Part shown: positions 55,330 through 64,000 of the stretch, piece after piece
Numbering within the stretch: the first letter of the stretch is position 1
Layout of the letters: each line of letters begins with the position of its first letter
From: Agelaius tricolor
Taxonomy: Eukaryota > Chordata > Aves > Passeriformes > Icteridae
Assembly (NCBI GenBank): GCA_023055355.1
Contig: JALJCS010000055.1
Location: forward strand, 1,966,166-2,030,165
DNA length: 64,000 nt
Direction: 5' to 3'
Translations under genes and position numbers: made by a program
The notes under the pieces: model-generated
Database searches by the model: none
Seen by the model: the letters and a program-made list of their open reading frames with translations, nothing else
What the model was told of the DNA's origin: nothing

Positions 55330-55740
55330 CTCCCGGTGCCGCTCCCTCGCTGATTAATGAGGCCAATTAGGCCGTTAATGACTCCTCAGTGCCGCTGCCA
55401 GCCCATGGTGATGGATGCTGCCGGGCCTGCGTGGGCGCCATCGCGGCCGTGTCGCGATCGGGGCCGTGTCGCGATCGGGACAGGAGTGAGGAGGGGGCCG
55501 TGACGTCATGGACAGCGATGACGTCACGAGGCAGGTGTGACATCACGCTGGCAGAGCCGCGGCTGCTCCCTCGTTATCGGGCCGTGCAAATCGCCACATG
55601 TCGCGATAGTGCTGCGGTGTGACGCCCATCGGTGCCCCTGGGGATGGCCGGGATCGCTCCGGGGCTGATCCTATGAGGTTACACAATTAATCCGTCCCGT
55701 TAATTACCCCTTAATTCTCCACTGAATTCCCGGCTCTTCG
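55330..55740. promoter_or_regulatory. Regulatory island with CREs, TCGCGA and homeodomain motifs
   Basis: Unique sequence with GCTGATTAATGAGGCCAATT and CGTTAATGAC, three TCGCGA motifs (55452, 55469, 55601), two perfect CREs TGACGTCA (55501-55508, 55519-55526) and ACACAATTAATCC, GTTAATTACCCCTTAATTC at its end. It resembles the island at 41 kb. No coding exon is recognised. Confidence 0.45.
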
Positions 55741-55744
55741 CTTC

Positions 55745-56495
55745 CTGTTTGTTTGTTTGTTCGTTCGTTCGTTCGTTCGTTCGTTCGTTTGTTCGTTTGT
55801 TCGTTTGTTCGTTTGTTTGTTTGTTTTCCTCGGGATGAATTTTTTTATGGCGCTTTCCATCGTGCCAAGACAAAATCCCCTGGGGTTGTAGGATTGCCTG
55901 GGGTTGTAGGGCCCTGGGATTGTAAGATTGCCTGGGATTGTAGAATTCCCTACAATTGTAGGATTTCCTGGGATTGTAGGATTGCCTGGGGTTGTAGGAT
56001 TCCCTACAATTGTAGGATTGCCTGGGGTTGTAGGGTTCTCTGGGGTTGTAGGGTTCCCTGGGGTTGTAGGATTTCCTGGGGTTGTAGAATTCCCTACAAT
56101 TGTAGGATTGCCTGGGATTGTAGGATTCCCTACAATTGTAGGGTTCCCTGGGATTGTAGGGCCCTGGGACTGTAGGGTTCCCTGGGATTGTGGGGTTCCC
56201 TACAATTGTAGGATTCCCTGGGGTTGTAGGATTCTCTGGGGTTGTAGAATTCCCTACAATTGTAGGATTGCCTGGGGTTGTGGGATTGCCTGGGAATTTT
56301 ACGATTGCCTGGGGCTGTAGGGTTCCCTACAATTGTAGGGTTCCCTCAGGTTGTAGGGCCCTGGGGTTGTAGGATTCCCTGGGGTTGTAGGATTTCCTAC
56401 CTTTGTAAGGTTCCCTGGGATTGTAGGATTTCCTACCTTTGTAGGGTTCCCTGGGGTTGTAGGGTTCCCTACAATTGTAGGGTTGGGAGGGCTCT
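55745..56495. repeat. GTTC/GTTT run and about 24-bp ATTGTAGG array
   Basis: 55745-55825 is a (GTTC)n/(GTTT)n run. 55865-56490 is built from CCTGGGGTTGTAGGATT and CCCTACAATTGTAGG units. Confidence 0.95.
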
Positions 56496-56499
56496 GGGG

Positions 56500-58830
56500 G
56501 GGGTTGTGGCTTTGTCCCATGGGATGGGGACAGGGGGGATTTGGAGCCGTTCCATGGGGATCCAGAGGGGTCTGGGGGAGCTGGGATTTCACTCCAAGGC
56601 TTTGTGGATCTGGAAGGTCTGGAGGAGCTGGGATTTCACTCCAAGGTTTTGTGGATCTGGAAGGTCTGGAGGAGCTGGGATTTCACCCAAAGGTTGTGTG
56701 GATCATCAGGAGAGGTTTGGAAGGGCAGGAATGTGACCCAAGGGTTGTGTGGACCCAGAGGGGTCTGGAGGAGCTGGAACTTCCACCCTGTGCCATGGGA
56801 TGGGGACAGGGGGGACTTGGGGCCGTTCCGTGGGGACTGGGAGGGATTTGGAAGGGCAGGAGCTTGACCCAAGGGTTGTGTGGATCTGGAAGGATCTGGA
56901 GGATTCCGTTGGATTTGTGGGTCTGGGGGGATCTGTGGATTCGATCCATTGCCTGTGGCAATCTGGAAGCACCTGAAGGGGCTCTGTGGACTTTTCCCGT
57001 TGGATTTGTGAATCAAGAGGGATCCAGGGGGGATCTGTGATTTTTCCCATTGGATTTATGGATCTGGGGGGGCTCTGTGAATTTTTCCCATTGGATTTAT
57101 GGATCTGGATGAATCCAGGGGGGTTCTGTGAATTTTCCCCATTGGATTTATGGATTTAATGGGGGTCTCTGTGGATTTTCCCCATTGGATTTATGGACCT
57201 GGATGAATCCAGGGGGGTTCTGTGAATTTTCCCCATTGGATTTATGGATCTGGGGGGGCTCTTTTCCCATTGGATTTATGGATCTGGGGGGGCTCTGTGG
57301 ATCCGGGGGGGCTCTGTGAATTTTTCCCATTGGATTTATAGAACTGGATGAATCCAGGGGGGGCTCTGTGGATTTTCCCCATTTTGTTTATGGATCTGGG
57401 GGGGCTCTGTGGATCCAGGGGGGGCCTCTGTGGATTTTCCCCATTGGATCTGTGGATCCAGGGAGACTCTGTGAATTTTCCCCACTGGATTTATGGATCC
57501 AGGGGGGCTTTGTGGATCCAGGGGGGCTCTGTGGATTTTCCCCACTGGATTTATGGATCCAGGGGGGGCTCTGTGGATTTTCCCATTGGATTTATGGATC
57601 TAAGGGGCCTCTGTGAATTTTTCCCATTGGATTTATGGATTTAATGGGGGTCTCTGTGAATTTTTCCCATTGGATTTATGGACCTGGATGAATCCAGGGG
57701 GGGCTCTGTGAATTTTTCCCATTTTGTTTATGGATCCAGGGGGGCTCTGTGGATCCAGGGGGGCCTCTGTGGATTTTCCCCATTGGATTTATGGATCATG
57801 GGGGAGCTCTGTGGATTTTTCCCATTGGATTTATGGATCCAATGAGGGGCTCTGTGGATCCAGTGGGGGCCTCTGTGAATTTTTCCCATTGGATCTGTGG
57901 ATCCTGGGGGGCTCTGTGGATTTTCCCCATTGAATTTATGGACCTGGATGAATCCAGGGGGGGGTTCTGTGGACTCTTCCCCTTGGATTTATGGATCCAG
58001 GGGGGGCTCTGTGAATTTTCCCCATTGGATCTGTGGATCTGGGGGTACTCTGTGAATTTTTCCCATTGGATTTATGGATCTGGGGGGGCTCTGTGAATTT
58101 TTCCCATTGGATTTATGGATCTGGGGGGGCTCTTTTCCCATTGGATTTATGGATCTGGGGGGGCTCTGTGGATCCGGGGGGGCTCTGTGAATTTTTCCCA
58201 TTGGATTTATAGAACTGGATGAATCCAGGGGGGGCTCTGTGGATTTTCCCCATTTTGTTTATGGATCTGGGGGGGCTCTGTGGATCCAGGGGGGGCCTCT
58301 GTGGATTTTCCCCATTGGATCTGTGGATCCAGGGAGACTCTGTGAATTTTCCCCACTGGATTTATGGATCCAGGGGGGCTTTGTGGATCCAGGGGGGCTC
58401 TGTGGATTTTCCCCATTGGATTTATGGATCATGGGGGGCTCTGTGGATTTTCCCCATTGGATTTGTGGACCTGGATGAATCCAGGGGGGGCTCTGTGAAT
58501 TTTTCCCATTGGATTTATGGATCTAAGGGGCCTCTGTGAATTTTTCCCATTGGATTTATGGATCTGGGGGGGCTCTTTTCCCATTGGATTTATGGATCCA
58601 AGGGGCCTCTGTGGATTTTTCCCATTTGGTTTATGGATCCAGGGGGGGCTCTGTGGATCCAGGGGGGGCTCTGTGAATTTTTCCCATTGGATTTACGGAT
58701 CCAGGGGGGGCTCTGTGAATTTTTCCCATTGGATCTGTGGATCTGGGGGGGGCTCTGTGGATTTTTCCCACTGGATTTATGGATCCAATGAGGGGCTCTG
58801 TGTATCCAGGGGGGCTCCGTGGCTTTTCCT
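56500..58830. repeat. About 42-bp minisatellite with 871-bp higher-order repeat
   Basis: 56500-56960 has units with GGAGCTGGGATTTCACTCC. From 57000 the unit is CCCATTGGATTTATGGATCT plus GGGGGGGCTCTGTGAATTTT. A block of at least 330 bp at about 57235-57560 recurs 871 bp later with little change (57336 against 58207). Confidence 0.94.
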
Positions 58831-58839
58831 CTCTGCATC

Positions 58840-59175
58840 CACGACTCAGGAGCGACCCAGGGCTCTCCGTGGAGCCGCGGGGGGAGCCCGAGCCCCTGGC
58901 AGGCAGCAGCGAGCGCTCAGGTGCGGGCACGTCCGTGCCGAGCCGCAGCATCTCCCATTAATGAAGCACTTCATCACCGCTGCGTGCCGCGGGGGGAGCG
59001 CGGGGGGGCCCCCAATTCCCGCTGATAAATTCCCAGCGACGGCCCCGGCTCGCTGCCGGCAGCGGCAGCCGTGATTCTCCTTCATCTTGAATAATATTTG
59101 CCGAGCGCTTGGAAAATAACGAAAATAACCCAGCCCTGCTGCGGCTGCCGAACCGAAACCCCCCCCGCATCCCCG
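58840..59175. promoter_or_regulatory. Candidate conserved non-coding island
   Basis: Unique, with CCCATTAATGAAGCACTTCA, GCTGATAAATTCCC, CTTGAATAATATTTGCC and GGAAAATAACGAAAATAACC, within CpG-rich flanks. There is no reading frame with splice signals that I can recognise. Confidence 0.4.
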
Positions 59176-59189
59176 AGCCCTCCTCGGCT

Positions 59190-61085
59190 CCCCACTGGAT
59201 CCATGAATTTTGTTGTCAGATCTGCCCAGAACCCCCCCAATAACTCCTGGATTTTGAGGTCAGGGTCCCCCCCAGATCCCTGAATTTTGTAGTGAAATTC
59301 TACCCAAAACACCCCCAATAACCCTTGGATTTTGGGGGCAGGATCCCCTCAGATCCCTGAATTTTATAGTGAAATTCTACCCAGACTCTCCCCAATAACT
59401 CCTGGATTTTGAGGTCAGGGTCCCCCGCAGACCCCTGAATTTTTTAGTGAAATTCTACCCAGACCCTGCCCATAACTCCTGGATTGTGGGGCCAGGGTAC
59501 CCCCAGACTCTTAGGGTACCCCCAGACCCCTGAATTTTATAGTGAAATTCTACCCAGAACCCCCCAATAACTCCTGGATTTTGGGGGCCAGGGTCCCCCC
59601 AGACCCTTGAATTTTATAGTGAAATTCTACCCAAAACACCCCCCAATAACTCCTGGATTTTGGGGGCAGGATAGCCCCAGACCCCTGAATTTTATAGTGA
59701 AATTCTACCCAGACCCTCCCCATAACTCCTGGATTGTGGGGCCAGGGTCCCCTCAGACCCTTAGGGTACCCCCAAACCCCTGAATTTTATAGTGAAATTC
59801 TACCCAGAACCCCCCAATAACCCCTGGATTTTGGGGGCCAGGGTCCCCCCCAGACCCCTGAATTTTTTAGTGAAATTCTACCCAGAACCCCCCAATAACC
59901 CCTGGATTTTGGGGGCCAGGGTCCCCCCCAGACCCTTGAATTTTATAGTGAAATTCTACCCAGAACCCCCAAATAACCCCTGGATTTTGGGGGCCAGGGT
60001 CCCCTCAGATCCCTGAATTTTGTAGTGAAATTCTACCCAGACCCTCCCCATAACTCCTGGATTTTGGGGCCAGGGTCCTCTCATACCCTTAGGGTCCCCC
60101 CAGACCCCTGCGTACCCCCAGACCCCTGAATTTTATAGTGAAATTCTACCCAAAACCACCCAATAACTCCTGGATTGTGGGGCCAGGGTCCCCCCAGACC
60201 CCTGGGTCCCCCCAGACCCCTGAGTTTTTTAGTGCAGATCTACCCAGACCCCCAGACCCTCCCTTAAACTCCTGGATTTGGGGATGAGGGTCCCCTCAGA
60301 CCCCTGGGTTCCCCCCGGAATCCCTAAATTTTATAGCCAAGGTCTACCCAGACCCCCAGACCCTCCTCATTTGGGGTGAGGGTCCCCCCAGACCCTCGAT
60401 GTTCCCCCCAGGCTCCTGGCAGCTCCCTTGATCTCTGATTTTTGTGCTCATGGTTCCCCCCTTGTCTTGAGTCCTCTGAATTTTGGGGTGAGGGTCCCAC
60501 CCAGGCCCTCAGGGTTCCCCTCCCAGACCCCTGGGTGTCCCCCCTGAATCCCTAAATTTTATAGTCAAGATTTACCCAGACCCTCCCTTAAACTCCTGGA
60601 TTTTGGGGTGAGGGTCCAACCCAGACCCTTGAGGTGCCCCCCAGGCTCCCTAAATTTTATAGCCAAGGTCTACCCAGACCCCCAGACCCTCTCAATTTGG
60701 GGTGAGGGTCCCTCCCAGACCCTCGGGATGCCCCCAGACCCCTGAATTTTGTACTCAGGATCTACCCAGACCCCCAGACCCTCCCCTGAACTCCTGAATT
60801 TTGGGGTGAGGGTCCCCCCAGACCCCCACATTCTGTAGTGAAATCCTCCCCAGCCTCCCAGACCCTCCCCATAACTCCTGGATTTTGGGGTGAGGGTCCC
60901 TCCAGACCCTCGAGGTGCCCCCCCGGGATCCCTGAATTTTATAGCCAAGGTCTACCCAGACCCCCAGACCCTCCCAATTTGGGGTGAGGGCCCCCCCAGA
61001 CCCCCACATTCTGTAGTGAAATCCTCCCCAGCCTCCCAGACCCTCCCCATAACTCCTGGATTTTGGGGTGGGGGTCCCTGCCCAG
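59190..61085. repeat. About 75-bp minisatellite upstream of NDUFA4L2
   Basis: Units hold CTGAATTTTATAGTGAAATT, CTACCCAGAACCCCCCAATA and ACTCCTGGATTTTGGGG. Later units (60.2 kb on) are more diverged. Confidence 0.93.
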
Positions 61086-61089
61086 CCCC

Positions 61090-61265
61090 TCCAGACACCG
61101 GGATTGAGGCCGGATGAGGGCCGGGAGCGGGATTTGGTGTCCGGCCTTCCTCTTCCTCCCTCCCGGCCCTGTCCCCTCCCCTCCCTGCCCTCCCTCCCCT
61201 CCTGCCCAGCCCCGGTGCAGCCTCGCTCGGAGCTCGGCAGCGGCCGGAGCGACCCCAGCGTGGCC
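61090..61265 (+). promoter_or_regulatory. NDUFA4L2: Probable NDUFA4L2 upstream/5' UTR region
   Basis: A C/T-rich then CpG-rich unique stretch ends at the ATG. A hypoxia-response core GCGTG lies at 61258-61262 and another, within CACGTG, at 61302-61307 in the exon. NDUFA4L2 is a known HIF-1 target, so these are plausible sites, but such short cores occur often by chance. Confidence 0.4.
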
Positions 61266-61322
61266 ATGAAGGGTCCCCTGCGCGGAGGGATCTTCTCCCG
61301 CCACGTGAAACGGCACCCCGGA
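61266..61322 (+). CDS. NDUFA4L2: NDUFA4L2, first coding exon (rest beyond the window or not found)
   Basis: The exon reads MKGPLRGGIFSRHVKRHPG and is followed at 61323 by a strong donor gtgagt. The ending R(Q/H)(I/V)KRHPG is the N-terminal signature of the NDUFA4/NDUFA4L2 family, just before the single membrane helix that the next exon should encode. The gene lies next to STAC3 on the same strand, as in human, which separates it from NDUFA4. The family member is a small mitochondrial protein of about 87 residues, induced by hypoxia and linked to lower complex I activity. No second exon (expected IIP.. helix) was found to 64000, so the first intron exceeds 2.6 kb, long for this gene. Confidence 0.82.
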
Positions 61323-61339
61323 GTGAGTCAGCCTTCCTC

Positions 61340-61349
61340 CAGGGCCCCC

Positions 61350-61383
<34 letters not shown>

Positions 61384-62335
61384 CCTCCCAGGGAACCCCT
61401 CATCCTCCTCATCCTCCTCATCCTCCTCCCGGGACCCTCTCATCCTCCTCATCCTCCTCATCCTCCTCATCCTCCTCCCGGGGAACCCTTATCATCATCA
61501 TCCTCATTCTCCTCATCCTCCTCATCCTCCTCCCAGGGCCCCCTCATCCTTCTCCTCCCAGGGACCCCTCCCTCATCATCCTCATCCTTCCTCCAGGGCC
61601 CCCTCATCATCCTCATCCTCCTCATCCTCCCAAGGAACCCCTCATCCTCCTTTTCCTCCTCCCGGGGAACCCCTCATCATCATCATCCTCATCCTTCCTG
61701 CAGGGCCCCCTCCTCATCCTCCTCCCAGGGACCCCCTCATCCTCCTCATCCTCCTCATCCTCCTCCCGGGACCCTCTCATCCTTCTCCTCCCAGGGACCC
61801 CCCCCTTATCATCCTCATCCTCCTTTTCCTCCTCCCAGGGCCTCCTCATCCTCCTCATCCTCCTCATCCTCCTCCTCCCAGGGACTCCCCCCTCATCATC
61901 CTCATCCTCATCCTGCTCCCAGGGCCCCCTCATCCTCCTCATCATCCTCCTCCCAGGGATCCCCCCCTCATCCTTCTCCTCCCAAGGATCCTCCTCATCC
62001 TCCTCATCCTCTTCCTCCTCCTCATCCTCCTCCCAGGGACCCCCCAGCTCTCTTGGACACACTGGGAGCTTCTGTTCCTTGTACTGGGATGGACTGGGAC
62101 ACGCTGGGAGCTTCTGTTCCTTTTTATTCTTTTTACTGGGATGGACTGGGAGCTTCTGTTCCTTTTACTGGGACAAACTGGGATACTGTTCCTTTTGCTG
62201 GGATGGACTGGGAAATGCTGGGAGCTTCTGTTCTTTTTACTGGGATGGACTGGGACACGCTGGGAGCTTCTGTTCCTTTTTATTCTTTTTACTGGGATGG
62301 ACTGGGACACGCTGGGAGCTTCTGTTCCCTCGGTT
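61340..62335. repeat. TCATCCTCC array and ACTGGGATGGACTGGG array
   Basis: 61340-62045 is (TCATCCTCC)n with CTCCCAGGGACCCCC links, starting 20 bases after the NDUFA4L2 donor. 62050-62335 has units with GGACACGCTGGGAGCTTCTG. Confidence 0.94.
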
Positions 62336-63225
62336 TAGGGTTTTTCCATGAAGGACTTGGGGCTGAGCACTCCATTCCCAGTGCTCCCAGTCAGAGCAAA
62401 CCCCAATTTATGGCTCCTCCCTAAAGGATTTGGGGCTGAACCCCCCATTTCCAGCATTCCCAGTGCTCCCAGTGCCCCTGGTCAGAGCAAACCTCGGTTT
62501 AGGGTTTTTCCATGAAGGATTTGGGGCTGAACACCCCATCCCCAGTGCTCCCAGTGCTCCCAGTGCCCCTGGTCAGAGCAAACCCCAGTTTATGGCTCCT
62601 TTCCAAAGGATTTGGAGCTGAACCCCCCATTTCCAGCATTCCCAGTGCTCCCAGTGCCCCCAGTCAGAGCAAACCCCAGTTTATGGCTCCTCCCTAAAGG
62701 ATTTGGGGCTGAACCCCCCATTTCCAGCATTCCCAGTGCTCCCAGTGCCCCTGGTCAGAGCGAACTCCTATTTGTGGCTCTTCCCTAAAGGATTCAGTGC
62801 TGAACCCCCCATTTCCATTCCCAGTGCTCCCAGTCAGGGCTGAGCCTCGGTTTGTGGCTCCTCCCTATAAGTTTCGGTCCTGGGCACCCCATTTCCAGCA
62901 TTCCCAGTGCTCCCAGTATGGCCCAGTTCCCACCCAGCAGTGCCCAAACCAGGCTGGATGCTGGCACCACCCCTGGGTCCATTCCTCTCACCGTCCCTGG
63001 CACCACCCCTGGTACAATCCTGGCACAATGGCACCATCCTGGCACCATCCTTGGCACCATCCTGGCACCATCCTGGCACCATCCTTGGCACCATCCCTGG
63101 ACCACCTTTGGCACCTTCCTGGCACCATCCCTGGCACCATCCCTGGTACAATCCTGGCACAATGGCACCATCCTGGCACCATCCTGGCACCACCCCTGGG
63201 TCCATCCCTGGCACCACCCGTGGCC
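62335..63225. repeat. About 120-bp array and TGGCACCATCC array
   Basis: 62335-62900 units hold GGATTTGGGGCTGAACCCCC and TTCCCAGTGCTCCCAGTGCC. 62960-63225 is TGGCACCATCCCTGGCACC. No exon is seen. Confidence 0.92.
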
Positions 63226-63345
63226 CCGGGAGCTGCCGCGGCTCCCGCAGCCCGTTCGGGGCTCTCTCGCCATCTGCCGCCGCCGCCGTCTGGGTAATTA
63301 ACGCCTGGCAGTAATTAGCGGCAGGACAATTAGAGGCTGCCAAGG
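63225..63345. promoter_or_regulatory. Candidate homeodomain-rich island in NDUFA4L2 intron 1
   Basis: Unique sequence with GGGTAATTAACGCC, CAGTAATTAGCGGC and GACAATTAGAGGC, that is, three TAATT-type motifs within about 50 bases, after a CpG-rich lead. Confidence 0.4.
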
Positions 63346-63394
63346 CGCAGGTGCCAGCGGTGGAGCCCGAGCGGAGGGGGGGATGTGGTGCGGA

Positions 63395-63450
63395 CAGACA
63401 GACAGACAGACAGACGGACGGACGGACGGACGGACGGACGGACGGACGGC
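63395..63450. repeat. (GACA)n/(GACG)n microsatellite
   Basis: GACAGACAGACAGACAGACG passing into GACGGACGGACG. From 63450 to 64000 the sequence is unique to mildly repetitive, with nothing I can name. Confidence 0.95.
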
Positions 63451-64000
63451 ACCACAGCAATTACAAACACCCCGGACCCTCTGTGCTTTTTACACCTCAG
63501 ATTTGGGGTCTCCTTTGCGCCCCCCAAATCCCTCAGGGGAAAGGCAGGAACAGAAACGCCCCGAATTTCCCCATTTTTGCAGCGAGGATGAGGCGGGGGC
63601 CTCACCCGAGGACGTGGGAAGCGCCCAGGGGGTGCCAACCCCCCCGTGCCCACCCCCTGGCAGTGCCCAGCCTCGGCTTTGGGGCATTTTTTACCCAAAT
63701 CCCTGAATTTGATGCTTTGAGGGGTGGCAGGGCCGGCTCTGCTGGGGTGAATGGGGAGGGGGCTTCATTCCCACCCCCCCCGACAAAAATGTCCCCACAC
63801 AGGGTGGGGGGGGGACACGGGGAGGGTCCCCTCACCTTTTGGGGGGTGGGTAAAGGTTGGGGTGTCCCGGTTGGGCTGGGGGAAGGAGCCCCGAGATCCC
63901 CTCAGGTCCTCCCAGGACCCCCAAGATCCCCTCAGATCCCCCCCAGCCCCAAATCCTCCAGGGAGGGGCCACAAACGGAGGCTCAGCCCTGACTGGGAGC

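Noticed and set aside
39500..61200. Additional gene between STAC3 and NDUFA4L2
   Set aside because: I checked the unique islands on both strands for exon-like frames with splice signals and found none I could name. A non-coding transcript cannot be excluded.
63582..63640. Possible exon after TTTTTGCAG (reads EDEAGASPEDVGSAQG)
   Set aside because: It does not match the expected NDUFA4L2 helix or any protein I recognise, and no clear donor follows.

Overview
This window is GC-rich vertebrate genomic DNA, best explained as part of a bird microchromosome and probably from a songbird (passerine). Three genes lie head to tail on the + strand in the order R3HDM2 (last nine coding exons), STAC3 (all coding exons) and NDUFA4L2 (first coding exon only). 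This is the human 12q13.3 order. The passerine assignment rests on endogenous retroviral LTR families that I recognise from memory, and on the very dense GC-rich minisatellites. It is an inference.

Layout. 1-22.3 kb: R3HDM2 3' half, with introns almost wholly made of tandem arrays plus ERV/LTR fragments. 22.3-24.6 kb: intergenic repeats and a minus-strand LTR. 24.6-24.9 kb: CpG-rich unique segment ending in a splice donor, the likely STAC3 promoter and non-coding first exon. 24.9-39.5 kb: STAC3, whose introns also hold arrays, a nuclear copy of mitochondrial 16S rRNA/tRNA-Leu at 28.2-28.5 kb, and an ERV fragment at 28.5-30.1 kb. 39.5-61.2 kb: no recognisable exon. It alternates between arrays and short unique islands rich in POU/octamer, homeodomain, CRE, RFX and CTCF motifs. 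61.27 kb: NDUFA4L2 exon 1. Its next exon is not found before 64 kb.

What the genes do. R3HDM2 is a putative RNA-binding R3H protein (the R3H domain itself is upstream of this window). STAC3 couples the muscle L-type calcium channel to calcium release. NDUFA4L2 is a small mitochondrial, hypoxia-induced protein. They share synteny, not a pathway.

Main oddities. (1) STAC3 has three one-base frame breaks (36.09, 38.57 and 39.40 kb), the latter two certain and all in or beside homopolymers. (2) Array units carry pieces of exons: a 120-bp copy of an R3HDM2 exon at 2741-2860 and a copy of a STAC3 exon end with a mutated donor near 36.67 kb. (3) R3HDM2 has a 78-nt in-frame duplication inside one exon and a GC-AG intron. 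(4) There is a mitochondrial insertion. (5) Arrays show higher-order periods of 1,517 and 871 bp. (6) Candidate regulatory islands are strung between STAC3 and NDUFA4L2. Nearly all long open frames in the window are by-products of tandem arrays and are not annotated as genes. I did not find a new multi-gene system; the most unusual biology is array growth that captures exon edges and splice sites.
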